Shown in pieces: positions 16,231 through 24,067 of a stretch of DNA of 54,792 bases. The position numbers and the translations under genes were made by a program. A model generated the notes under the pieces. The model saw only the letters and a program-made list of their open reading frames with translations, ran no database searches and was not told where the DNA came from. Source of the stretch: JACCTH01 sp050741915 (lineage in GTDB: Bacteria > Actinomycetota > Acidimicrobiia > Spongiisociales > ZC4RG35); the NCBI GenBank assembly GCA_050741915.1, contig JBOGEX010000053.1, forward strand, positions 1-54,792, written 5' to 3'. Positions within the stretch are counted from its first letter, which is position 1; each line of letters starts with the position of its first letter.

Positions 16231-16708
16231 GCTGATTCCACTTGGCCTTGATGTCCTCGCCCCGGATCTTCTTCTGCAACAAGACGATGCCATCCATCAA
16301 TGCCTCCGGCCGGGGCGGACAGCCGGGAACGTAGACGTCAACGGGGATCACCTGATCGACGCCCTTGGTCACCGAATAGGAGTCCCAATAAGGGCCGCCG
16401 CAGTTGGAGCACGACCCCATCGAGATGACGTACTTGGGTTCGGGCATCTGGTCATAGAGACGCCTTATCGCCGGGGCCATCTTGTCGGTGACCGTCCCCG
16501 CCACCACCATCAGGTCGGCCTGGCGGGGGGAGGCGGGAAGGGGAATGATGCCAAATCGCATGAAGTCATAACGCGGGCCGGAAGCGGCCATCAGCTCGAT
16601 CGCACAGCAGGCGAGTCCGAATTGGAAGAGCCATAACGAGTACGAGCGGGACCAGTTCAATAGCCATGTAACCGGCTTCGGGGTCCCGAACTTTTGGGCT
16701 ACTCCCAC
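16211..16708 (-). CDS. nuoB: NADH-quinone oxidoreductase subunit B (cluster 1)
   Basis: A 165-residue subunit carrying [4Fe-4S] cluster N2, which hands electrons to quinone. Ligands are the tandem Cys of FGLACCAIELMAASG, Cys in MGSCSNCGGPYW and Cys in YVPGCPPRPEAL. GTG start (MGVAQKFGTPK) inside the last codons of nuoA, a 10-bp overlap indicating translational coupling. Confidence 0.94.
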   Translation of the reverse strand: MGVAQKFGTPKPVTWLLNWSRSYSLWLFQFGLACCAIELMAASGPRYDFMRFGIIPLPASPRQADLMVVAGTVTDKMAPAIRRLYDQMPEPKYVISMGSCSNCGGPYWDSYSVTKGVDQVIPVDVYVPGCPPRPEALMDGIVLLQKKIRGEDIKAKWNQRDRQPV

Positions 16709-17064
16709 TTGAGCACTCCCTTACGGATGGCGTAAACCAGGCCGAGGACCAGGATCACGATGAAGGCCCCGATCTCGACCAGGCCGAACCACCCAAAGCG
16801 ACCCGCCTCCAGCGCCCACGGGAAGATGAAAACCGCCTCGACGTCGAAGATGACGAACAACAAGCCAAAGATGTAGTAGCGAACGTAGGTCTGGCTCCAC
16901 CCTGTACCCACCGGGTCGACCCCACACTCGTAGGTCGAGGCTTTGGCGACGCTGGGCTTGTTGGGTCGCAGGATCGAGGCGACCCCGAGCATGATCATCA
17001 CCAGGAGAGCGCCAAGTCCGGCGAAGAAGCCGACAGTGAGATAGTCCTGGAAATAGGAGGTCAT
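16699..17064 (-). CDS. nuoA: NADH-quinone oxidoreductase subunit A (cluster 1)
   Basis: A 121-residue three-helix membrane subunit. Conserved loop YECGVDPVGTGWSQTYVRYY and FVIFDVEAVFIFPWA identify NuoA. First gene of cluster 1. The ATG at 17064 is preceded by GAAAGG and, 13 nt further up, a TATACT box (minus strand). The longer frame to 17160 reads through this promoter and is rejected. Confidence 0.93.
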   Translation of the reverse strand: MTSYFQDYLTVGFFAGLGALLVMIMLGVASILRPNKPSVAKASTYECGVDPVGTGWSQTYVRYYIFGLLFVIFDVEAVFIFPWALEAGRFGWFGLVEIGAFIVILVLGLVYAIRKGVLKWE

Positions 17065-17088
17065 AGGCCTTTCGGCGAGTATAGGGAG
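17065..17088. promoter_or_regulatory. Divergent promoter region of nuo cluster 1 and the phosphodiesterase gene
   Basis: Only 24 bp separate the starts. The box AGTATA (17079-17084) reads TATACT on the minus strand, 13-14 nt before the nuoA ATG, with a GAAAGG ribosome site between. Plus-strand GGGAGG abuts the GTG at 17089, too close to serve it, so that start may lie downstream. Confidence 0.5.
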
Positions 17089-18126
17089 GTGGATTTTTCG
17101 CCCAGATCCGGCCTCGTTGAGTTGGTCGTCGAGATCGAGCGACTCTTCGCTATCGAACAAAAGAGCGTGGTCTTGGTGCTTTTCGACGGGCTCGGAACCC
17201 AGTTCCTCGACGAACGGGCACCGCTACTGGCCTCCTACCAGATCGCAACTTTACGGGCTCCGTTTCCCTCCACCACCACCGTCAGCATGGCCACGGTCGC
17301 CACCGGTCTCGAGCCTTCGGCGCACGGGATCATCGGGCATCTGCTCTATTGGCCCGAGGTCGGGCGAGTGGTAAACATGCTCAAGTTCGTCGATCTGACC
17401 GGAGCGGCGGTGACTCTCGAATACGGATCGTTGCTACCCGCTCCCAACCTCTGGGAGCGGTTGCAAGGGGCTGGATGCAACCCGGTCACGGTGCAGCCGG
17501 CCGAGTTCGCTTCCACTCCTCTTTCGCAAACCCTCTATCGCGGGTGTCGTTTTCTTGGCGCTCGGAGCATCGACGAGTTTGTCGACCGAACGTTGGAGGC
17601 GGCGTCGATCCCGGGCACGCTCGTCTTCACCTACCTACCGCCGGTCGACTTCGCCGCCCATGTCTTCGGCATCGACTCCGTTGAAGTCGGTAGCGCTCTC
17701 GCCTGGGTCTCGTCGGTTTGGGAGGGGATTGCTCGCCGGCTTCCGGCCGGGGTAACACTGATGGGTACCGCCGACCACGGGGTGATGGGGATCCCCGAGG
17801 AGGGAAAGCAGATCATCCGTGACGACCGCTTCCGGCCGCTCGAGTTCTGGGGCGACCCCCGGGCGGTGATGGTGCGGGGGTCGATGCGGTTGACTCGTGA
17901 GCTGGCCGATCTGACCGGGGCCAAGCTGATCGAACCCGATGAGTTCCGGCCCTGGCTCGGTGACGCCGAAGGTCACCGTCAGCTGTCCGCCCGCCTGCCC
18001 AATGCCGTACTCCTGGCCCCGCCCGGCTCGGTGATCCTTCCCCCGGGTTTTGACAAACGCCTTCGTGGTTATCACGGCGGCCTGGAGCCGGTAGAAGTCG
18101 AGATCCCCCTTCTGATGAGGACCTAA
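17089..18126 (+). CDS. Alkaline-phosphatase-superfamily phosphodiesterase / nucleotide pyrophosphatase
   Basis: About 345 residues of the type I phosphodiesterase/nucleotide pyrophosphatase family. Visible features: metal Asp in VLVLFDGLG (about 30-37), nucleophile Thr in FPSTTTVSMATVATGLEPS, metal residues in LPPVDFAAHVFG, GTADHGVMG and RGYHGGLEP. There is no signal peptide or membrane helix, so it is probably cytoplasmic. It would cleave a phosphodiester or pyrophosphate bond; the substrate cannot be read. The GTG start is tentative. It overlaps the convergent cyclase gene by 4 bp. Confidence 0.8.
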   Translation: MDFSPRSGLVELVVEIERLFAIEQKSVVLVLFDGLGTQFLDERAPLLASYQIATLRAPFPSTTTVSMATVATGLEPSAHGIIGHLLYWPEVGRVVNMLKFVDLTGAAVTLEYGSLLPAPNLWERLQGAGCNPVTVQPAEFASTPLSQTLYRGCRFLGARSIDEFVDRTLEAASIPGTLVFTYLPPVDFAAHVFGIDSVEVGSALAWVSSVWEGIARRLPAGVTLMGTADHGVMGIPEEGKQIIRDDRFRPLEFWGDPRAVMVRGSMRLTRELADLTGAKLIEPDEFRPWLGDAEGHRQLSARLPNAVLLAPPGSVILPPGFDKRLRGYHGGLEPVEVEIPLLMRT

Positions 18127-18977
18127 CGCTCGACCTCAGTCGGGCCGACGCGGACGGAAAGGACCTCCATGGCCGACTCTTTGCCTTTGAGCTCGAGCCT
18201 TCGACGGGCCAGGCCGGGATCGAGGCCGGAGGTCGTCCCAGCAGTGGCGGAGACGAGTAACTCGCCGGCCTGAGCTTGGGCGGCCAAACGGGCGGCGATG
18301 TTGGCGGTGTCGCCCACTGCCGTGAATTCGATGTGGCGACCCTCGCCAACAACGCCGAACCATGCCTTGCCGGCGTGGACGCCGACTCCAACCGGGACCC
18401 AGGGCCCAGCCGAGTCCGTGTGCCCGGTAGCGCGAAGCAAATCCTCGGCGGCTGCCACTGCTTTGTCCACAAACCGCTCACCCGAGAGCAGCGGGAAGAA
18501 GAGTGCCACCACTTCATCGCCCACGAATTTTTCTATGTAGCCGTCGTGCTTGAAGATGACCTGCGTGGCAGTCGCAAAGAATCGGTCGAGGAGGGCGTGG
18601 AACTCGGCAGGCGACATGCGTTCCGCCAGCGAGGTCGAGCCGCGTATATCTGCGAAGAGCATGGCCCCGTCCACGGTCGCCCCGCCGTGGTGTTTGGCCA
18701 TGAAATCCGAGCACGAATTACACCAATTCGGATTTCCCACCGAGGGCCGTTTGCCGATCATCCGCATAAATGGACCGCCCAGTCCCTCGAAAGGTGCGGC
18801 GCACATCCGGCAACGCGGGTCGCTCGGTATGTGCTTGAAGACCCGGCGACCGACCCCCTTCCACGAATCGCCACCTTCTTCCAGGAAGTGTCGCCAGTAG
18901 GCCTCATCCCGGAGCGGGACCGAGGGTCCCGCCCCTGCACCCTTTTGTGATTCGGGCGTCCCCGGGTCCGGTTCCAT
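18123..18977 (-). CDS. Class III adenylate/guanylate cyclase-domain protein with Cys-rich N-terminus
   Basis: 284 residues. The N-terminal half has two CxxC pairs (CRMC, residues about 56-59, and CNSC, about 86-89) that could bind zinc or a cluster. It then carries a class III cyclase domain: MLFADIRGSTSLAERM (metal Asp), HDGYIEKFVGDEVVALFFPL (second metal Asp), GVGVHAGKAWFGVVG and FTAVGDTANIAARLAAQA. It is expected to make cAMP from ATP. No membrane segment. The predicted start diverges from the cobalamin adenosyltransferase gene across 98 bp. Confidence 0.85.
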   Translation of the reverse strand: MEPDPGTPESQKGAGAGPSVPLRDEAYWRHFLEEGGDSWKGVGRRVFKHIPSDPRCRMCAAPFEGLGGPFMRMIGKRPSVGNPNWCNSCSDFMAKHHGGATVDGAMLFADIRGSTSLAERMSPAEFHALLDRFFATATQVIFKHDGYIEKFVGDEVVALFFPLLSGERFVDKAVAAAEDLLRATGHTDSAGPWVPVGVGVHAGKAWFGVVGEGRHIEFTAVGDTANIAARLAAQAQAGELLVSATAGTTSGLDPGLARRRLELKGKESAMEVLSVRVGPTEVER

Positions 18978-19075
18978 GTCTCGAGGGCATGATACGAAGG
19001 CCCGACTTCGAACGACGGCGGTTCGAGCTCAGATGCCCACCGAGCGAGCAGACAAGAAGAAAGTAAGGTCGGTCC

Positions 19076-19630
19076 GTGGCCCGCATCGACACCAAAACCG
19101 GCGACGACGGGACCACCGGCCTCTTTTACGGCGGCCGGGTCTCCAAAGCCGACCCTCAGCCCCGCGCCTACGGCGCGGTCGATGAAGCTCAGGCAGCTCT
19201 TGGATTGGTGCGGGCCCTTGGGGACCTTTCTGACGATGAGGCGACGCTGGTCATCGAAGTTGAGAGCGAGCTCTATGTAGCGATGGCCGAGCTCGCCACC
19301 GCCGCCGCCAACCGACATAAGTTGGTTGATGGCCAGACGAGGGTGACGGCCGGGATGGTGACCCGCCTCGAAGACCTCATCGGCATCTACTCCGCGCGCT
19401 TCGAGATGCCGACCGAGTTCGTGATCCCGGGCGGCAACCGGGCTTCGGCGCTTCTTGACTTCGCCCGCACGGTGGTCCGCCGGGCGGAGCGTGAGGTCGT
19501 CGCCGTCCCGGACTACGACGGCGAGGCAGTGCGCTATCTCAACCGCCTCTCGGATCTCCTCTGGGTGCTGGCCCGCGCTCTGGAGGGCGAATCTCTCCAG
19601 GCACGTCAGTACCGACAGTCACGGGATTAA
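19076..19630 (+). CDS. PduO-type cob(I)alamin adenosyltransferase
   Basis: 184 residues; transfers adenosyl from ATP to cob(I)alamin to make coenzyme B12. Signature TKTGDDGTTGLFYGGRVSK at the N-terminus binds ATP, followed by RAYGAVDEAQAALGLVRAL and, near residue 120, FVIPGGNRASALLDFARTVV plus RRAEREV, all diagnostic for the PduO/MMAB family. GTG start after AAGG. No cobalamin riboswitch was recognised upstream. The next gene, a membrane protein, starts 3 bp after the stop. Confidence 0.93.
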   Translation: MARIDTKTGDDGTTGLFYGGRVSKADPQPRAYGAVDEAQAALGLVRALGDLSDDEATLVIEVESELYVAMAELATAAANRHKLVDGQTRVTAGMVTRLEDLIGIYSARFEMPTEFVIPGGNRASALLDFARTVVRRAEREVVAVPDYDGEAVRYLNRLSDLLWVLARALEGESLQARQYRQSRD

Positions 19631-19632
19631 CC

Positions 19633-20301
19633 ATGGAGACGGCCATCGCTACGGTGGCGGCGGCGGTCGCCACCGGCTTTGCCCTCGACCTGGCGCGGGA
19701 CTTTTCCCGCAAGAGTCGCCCCCACACTGCTGCCTACGCCGCCGGAATCGGGATGTTTGCCCTCGCCACCTGGGCCCTGGCGTCCGGGCTGGCATTCGGG
19801 TGGGAGGGGTGGTCGTACCGAACCTTCTTCCTGCTGGGGGCCATCCTCAACATTCCGATCCTGGCCGTGGGGTCGTTTTTCTTGGTCGTCGGTCGTAAAG
19901 CTGGAAACCTCGCCTTGCTGATCTCGGGCGCCATCGCCGCCATCTCCACCACTCTCACTACCACCGTCCCCTTCGCCCGTCCCCTCCCCGAGGGCGGAAT
20001 CCCTCATGACATCTTTCCTCCGATCTCAGAAGGCTTCGGCCCCCGCTTGCTGGCGGCCATTGCCGGTGGCATGGCCGCCAGCGCGTTGATCGTCTTGGGG
20101 TTGGTAAGCCTTGTGCGCTTCTGGAAGAAGAACCGCCGCTTGGTCTGGGGCAACGCCTTGATCATCGCCGGGACCCTGGCTGCCACCTGGGGCGGCAGTG
20201 GTCTCGCTATCGGAGAAGGCGCCGCTTTCGCCATCTCCCTCCTCCTCTCCGCCTCTCTCATCTGGGCCGGCTACCGGACCGCCTCCGGAGCCCGCGCCTA
20301 A
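19633..20301 (+). CDS. Hypothetical multi-pass membrane protein
   Basis: 222 residues with about six to seven hydrophobic helices and no recognised family. A periplasmic or cytoplasmic loop (about 118-135) contains FARPLPEGGIPHDIFPPISE. Small charged patches (RDFSRKSR, FWKKNRR) separate helices in a positive-inside manner. It is coupled to the adenosyltransferase gene with a 2-bp gap, but no B12 link is implied by the sequence. An R1 palindromic element begins directly after its stop. Function unknown. Confidence 0.7.
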   Translation: METAIATVAAAVATGFALDLARDFSRKSRPHTAAYAAGIGMFALATWALASGLAFGWEGWSYRTFFLLGAILNIPILAVGSFFLVVGRKAGNLALLISGAIAAISTTLTTTVPFARPLPEGGIPHDIFPPISEGFGPRLLAAIAGGMAASALIVLGLVSLVRFWKKNRRLVWGNALIIAGTLAATWGGSGLAIGEGAAFAISLLLSASLIWAGYRTASGARA

Positions 20302-20302
20302 T

Positions 20303-20354
20303 GCGAACCCAGGGTTAGAACCCCGCGAAACCGGTGTGTAGGGCCCACAGAACG
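20303..20354. repeat. 52-bp palindromic element (family R1), copy d
   Basis: Same length and ends (GCGAACCCAGGGTT ... CAGAACG) as the other copies, but the interior is diverged. It fills the gap between the convergent membrane-protein and EamA genes. Confidence 0.7.
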
Positions 20355-20361
20355 CCCTAAG

Positions 20362-21192
20362 TCAGCGGTTGATCGCCATCACCATCACTCCGGCCGCAAT
20401 CGCTGCAACGGCCAGGACCCGCACCCTGCCCACCCGTTCACCGAGAAACCACCAGCCGCCGAGCGCGGCAAAGACCACGGCCGTCTCCCGGGCGGCGGCG
20501 ACCAGACTGAGAGGGGCAAGGCGCGAAGCGTAGAGCAGAAGTCCGTATGACCCCACGCCCGCGGTCCCCGCAAACAGATGCCGGCTCCACTCCCGGGTCA
20601 TTGTCTCTTGCACTTGACGCCAGCCCCGGGTCGCCAAGACCACGGGAATCAGGAGCATCGATGTGGCGCAGTAGAGCGTGCCGGTGTAGGCGATGACATC
20701 GTCGACCCTGGTCACGCCCCGCCCATCGATCGTGATATAGGTCGCAATCAATAGCCCTGTGAGCAGTGACCATCCGAGCCCTCGTCGCGAACGTGCGGCA
20801 AGTCCCATCCCCACCACTCCTCCACAGATCAAAGCAAGCGCCAACCATCCCCGGCCGGCGATCGGTTCGCTCAAACCGGCCAAAGCGCTGATCGCAATGA
20901 GGACCGGAGCGCTGCCGCGGGCAATCGGATAGACAAAGGACAGATCGGCATGGTTATAGGCGGTGGCGAGCGCGTAGAGATAGACGACCTGAACGACGGA
21001 CGAGCCGATCAAGAACGAGGCAGCTCCGGTCGGCAGACCTCGAACAATGACGAAGGGAAGCGACACCAGCGCGGCCAGAACCACCTGGGACGTGGCAGCC
21101 ACCAAACGATCCCCGCTCGACTTGACGACCAGGTTCCAGGCGGCGTGGAGCAGCGCCGCAATCAGAACGGCGACGACCGCGCTTATTGGCAC
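20362..21192 (-). CDS. EamA/DMT-family transporter
   Basis: 276 residues, about ten helices in two EamA repeats. The first repeat is visible in LLHAAWNLVVKSSGD and VVYLYALATAYNHADLSFVY followed by PIARGSAPVLIAI; the second in YASRLAPLSLVAAARETAVV followed by FAALGGWWFLGERVG. These drug/metabolite-type carriers export amino acids or metabolites; the substrate is unknown. It lies 3 bp downstream of mobA and is probably co-transcribed with it, which does not by itself suggest molybdenum transport. Confidence 0.85.
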   Translation of the reverse strand: MPISAVVAVLIAALLHAAWNLVVKSSGDRLVAATSQVVLAALVSLPFVIVRGLPTGAASFLIGSSVVQVVYLYALATAYNHADLSFVYPIARGSAPVLIAISALAGLSEPIAGRGWLALALICGGVVGMGLAARSRRGLGWSLLTGLLIATYITIDGRGVTRVDDVIAYTGTLYCATSMLLIPVVLATRGWRQVQETMTREWSRHLFAGTAGVGSYGLLLYASRLAPLSLVAAARETAVVFAALGGWWFLGERVGRVRVLAVAAIAAGVMVMAINR

Positions 21193-21195
21193 CGT

Positions 21196-21771
21196 TCAGT
21201 TCCCCGGAGATCCATAGAGCTTCTGCCCCCGCCGGAGATCGGCCGGAGTGTCGACCGAGAACCAGGACCGGCCGTCCTCATTCCACGCCGCCCACTCGGC
21301 GGGTGCCACTGCGGTGAAAGGAACATGGTCGAGCAGGGTCTGCAGCGAGCCTCCTCGTGCGGTTTCGGTGGCCGCAATCGACGCCAGCGACGGGGCGTAG
21401 AGAGCACAGGTCACCTGACGGACGCCATCGGCGAGGGGGACAGCCGTGCCGCCGATCTGACCGAGCGCCCCCAAAGTCGACGCCTGCGCCCACGGCTGGT
21501 CGACGGCCAGCAGCAGCACTTCCTCGCCCTCGACAAGGGACGCCGCCAGGCCGGCCAGAGGTCCCGCCACGCCGGGAAGGTCTTCGATTCCCCGCCTTCC
21601 ACCCCATCCCTGGACGCGTCCGGCCACCAAGACCCGCGGACAGACGGCCTCCAGGGCATCGATTACCCACGCGATCAGGGGTCGACCTTCCAACGGCACG
21701 AGGGCTTTGTCCCGACCCATCCGGGTTCCGGCACCGCCCGCTACGACCACCCCAAGCATCGGGCCATTCAA
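21196..21771 (-). CDS. mobA: Molybdenum cofactor guanylyltransferase
   Basis: 191 residues; attaches GMP to molybdopterin to give the guanine dinucleotide cofactor used by DMSO-reductase-family enzymes. N-terminal VVVAGGAGTRMGRDKALVPL is the GTP-binding loop, LLLAVDQPWA carries the metal Asp and VDTPADLRR is the C-terminal family motif. It diverges from moaA across a 75-bp gap largely filled by an R1 element. An internal Met (MLGVV) is an alternative start. Confidence 0.9.
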   Translation of the reverse strand: MNGPMLGVVVAGGAGTRMGRDKALVPLEGRPLIAWVIDALEAVCPRVLVAGRVQGWGGRRGIEDLPGVAGPLAGLAASLVEGEEVLLLAVDQPWAQASTLGALGQIGGTAVPLADGVRQVTCALYAPSLASIAATETARGGSLQTLLDHVPFTAVAPAEWAAWNEDGRSWFSVDTPADLRRGQKLYGSPGN

Positions 21772-21778
21772 GACGCGT

Positions 21779-21830
21779 CGTTCTCTGGGCTGTAGACGCT
21801 GTTGGACAACTTCTACAACCTAGGGTTCGC
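21779..21830. repeat. 52-bp palindromic element (family R1), copy b
   Basis: Nearly identical to copy c in the opposite orientation. Unlike the other three it lies between divergent genes (mobA and moaA), 7 bp upstream of the mobA ATG and 16 bp upstream of the moaA ATG, so it must overlap or contain promoter sequence for at least one of them. Confidence 0.85.
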
Positions 21831-21846
21831 TCTAGCCTTGATTGTG

Positions 21847-22854
21847 ATGACTCTCGACCGGCTCGGACGGCCGCTGCACGATCTACGCATATCGGTCACC
21901 GACCGGTGCAATTTTCGCTGTACGTATTGCATGCCCAAAGAGATCTTTGGGCGCGACTTCGAGTTCATGCCGCGGGAGGACCTGCTCTCCTTCGAAGAGA
22001 TCGAACGGGTGGCGGTGTCCTTTGTCCGCGCCGGAGTCCGCAAGCTGCGCCTAACGGGTGGCGAACCTCTGCTTCGCAAGGGAATCGAAGACCTGATCGG
22101 AATGCTGGCTCGGATCGAAGGAGTGGAGGACCTCACCCTCACCACCAACGGCTCCTTGCTGGTCCGCAAAGCGGCCGCCCTCAAAGCGGCGGGCCTCGAC
22201 CGAGTCACGGTTTCGCTCGACTCGATGGACGACACCGTTTTCATGGCCATGAACGACGTTGGCTTTCCTGTGCAGAACGTGCTCGACGGCATCGCTGTCG
22301 CCGCCGCGGCGGGGCTCACGCCGCTCAAGGTGAACATGGTCGTCAAGAGGGGTGTGAACGACGCCTCGGTCGTGGGGATGGCCCGCCATTTCCGCGGTAC
22401 CAGCCACATCGTTCGATTCATCGAGTACATGGACGTGGGGACCACCAATGGGTGGCGTCTCGACGATGTGGTGAGCGGCAAGGAGATAGTCGACACCATC
22501 AATCAGGTCTTCCCCCTCGAACCGATTGGTGCCAACTACCTCGGCGAGGTCGCGCAGCGTTACCGCTATGTCGACGGCCAGGGCGAGATCGGTGTGATCA
22601 CCTCGGTAACCCAACCATTCTGCGGTGACTGTTCGCGCGCTCGAATCTCTGCCGAGGGCAAGCTCTATACCTGCCTTTTTGCCACCAGTGGGACCGATTT
22701 CCGTCAGTTGCTCCGCAGCGGCGCCGGCGACGCCGATCTCGACGGGGCCATTGCGAGCGTCTGGTCGAAGCGCACCGACCGCTACTCGGAGATCCGCACC
22801 AGCCAGACAGTAGAGATCGGCCGCAAGGTCGAGATGAGCTACATCGGCGGCTGA
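21847..22854 (+). CDS. moaA: GTP 3',8-cyclase (molybdenum cofactor biosynthesis)
   Basis: 335 residues; a radical SAM enzyme making 3',8-cyclo-7,8-dihydro-GTP, the first step of molybdopterin synthesis. The N-terminal SAM cluster is in SVTDRCNFRCTYCMP, with the family TGGEPLLRKG motif. The C-terminal cluster Cys are in PFCGDCSRARISAEGKLYTC, and the protein ends in GG, as required for activity. The ATG at 21847 (MTLDRLGRP) is preferred: an upstream TTG frame would translate the R1 repeat. The gene is divergent from mobA. Confidence 0.95.
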   Translation: MTLDRLGRPLHDLRISVTDRCNFRCTYCMPKEIFGRDFEFMPREDLLSFEEIERVAVSFVRAGVRKLRLTGGEPLLRKGIEDLIGMLARIEGVEDLTLTTNGSLLVRKAAALKAAGLDRVTVSLDSMDDTVFMAMNDVGFPVQNVLDGIAVAAAAGLTPLKVNMVVKRGVNDASVVGMARHFRGTSHIVRFIEYMDVGTTNGWRLDDVVSGKEIVDTINQVFPLEPIGANYLGEVAQRYRYVDGQGEIGVITSVTQPFCGDCSRARISAEGKLYTCLFATSGTDFRQLLRSGAGDADLDGAIASVWSKRTDRYSEIRTSQTVEIGRKVEMSYIGG

Positions 22855-22897
22855 CGCAACTGAATGCAATTTTATGCGGTTTCCGCAGCGCCAAGCC

Positions 22898-24067
22898 TTA
22901 GGTTTCGTTTAACGCCACGGTGAGCCGCTCGACTAGCAGGTCGATTTCGTCATCGTTGATGATCAGGGGCGGGCCGAGGAGGATCGCCGGGATCGCCGCC
23001 GGATAGACGAGCAGACCCTGGGCGCGTGCCGAGGTCACTACCGCCCGGGGGTCGGCGTCGACCTCGATCCCGATCAAGAGGCCCTTGCCGCGAATATCCA
23101 TTACGCGGTCGCCGAGCGAATCCTCGAGCCGGCTTCGGAGCAGAGCGCCCTGGCGAGCGGCCGCCTCCACCAAACCTTCGCGCTCGATGATGTCGAGGAC
23201 GGCCCTTCCCACCGCCGCCCCGCCCGGGTGATGGGAATAGGTAAAGCCGTGAACGAAATCGTTCCCGATCGTCTCGAAGACTCGTCCGGAGGCGATGGCC
23301 AATCCCAGCGGCCAGTAGCCCGAGGAAGCCCCCTTCCCGCAGATCATCAGATCCGGCTCGACATTCCAATGCTGAATCCCGAACCAACGGCCGGTGCGCC
23401 CGAACCCGGTCATGACCTCGTCGACGGCGAGTAGGACATCGTGGCGGCGACACAGTTCGGCGACCGACGGCCAATAGTCGTCGGGCGGGACCACCGCCGC
23501 CAACGAGGCGCCGCTGATCGGCTCAGCCACGAAGGCGGCCACGTCCTCCTTCTCCAACTCCTCTTCCAGTCGCCCGAGGTCAAGTGGAACGTGTCGGAAC
23601 CTCCCGAGCCAGCTCTCGTAGGGCGCCCGCAGATGCGGCCGGCCTGAGAGGTCGAGGGCCCCGAGGGTGTTCCCGTGGTAGCTGCCCTCTCGCCCCACGA
23701 CGACGGTTCGCTCGGGCCGGCTTTGTGCGCTTTGATAGGCCCGCGCCATCTTCAGCACGGTTTCGGTGGCCTCTGAGCCTCCCGAGACCGGGTAGACCCG
23801 GGCGTCCCTCATTGGAACCAAAGCGGCGACCGAACGGCAGTACTCCTCCGTGATCTCGGAGGTGAAAGCGCTGGCGTGGACGTAGTCGAGTTGTTGAAGC
23901 TGAGCGGTCAGCGCCGCGATCACCTCGGTTCTCCCGTGGCCAATGCCAGTCACGACCGCGCCTCCGGACGCGTCAAGGTAACGACGGTCGTCAGCATCGG
24001 TGATCCAACACCCGGAAGCGGCCCTCGCCACCAAGAGTTCAGGCGCCCGCGGGAAAACAGAGCTCAC
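22898..24067 (-). CDS. Class III PLP-dependent aminotransferase
   Basis: 389 residues of fold type I. Visible: WITDADDRRYLDASGGAVVT at the N-terminus, VSGGSEATETVLKMARAYQ phosphate-binding region, AFVAEPISGASL, LLAVDEVMTGFGRTGRWFG with PLP-ring Asp, and the Schiff-base Lys in MICGKGASSGYWPLG. Probable omega-aminotransferase acting on an amine or beta/omega-amino acid with 2-oxoglutarate or pyruvate; substrate open. The GTG at 24067 overlaps the stop of the upstream bactofilin-like gene as GTGA. In-frame codons further upstream lie antisense-like within that gene and are rejected. Confidence 0.9.
   Translation of the reverse strand: MSSVFPRAPELLVARAASGCWITDADDRRYLDASGGAVVTGIGHGRTEVIAALTAQLQQLDYVHASAFTSEITEEYCRSVAALVPMRDARVYPVSGGSEATETVLKMARAYQSAQSRPERTVVVGREGSYHGNTLGALDLSGRPHLRAPYESWLGRFRHVPLDLGRLEEELEKEDVAAFVAEPISGASLAAVVPPDDYWPSVAELCRRHDVLLAVDEVMTGFGRTGRWFGIQHWNVEPDLMICGKGASSGYWPLGLAIASGRVFETIGNDFVHGFTYSHHPGGAAVGRAVLDIIEREGLVEAAARQGALLRSRLEDSLGDRVMDIRGKGLLIGIEVDADPRAVVTSARAQGLLVYPAAIPAILLGPPLIINDDEIDLLVERLTVALNET

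Noticed and set aside
18978..19075. Possible cobalamin riboswitch before the adenosyltransferase gene
   Set aside because: Too short and no B12-box-like sequence seen.
21772..21846. Possible molybdenum-cofactor riboswitch before moaA
   Set aside because: The gap is only 75 bp and is almost filled by the 52-bp R1 element; no Moco aptamer fold was recognised.
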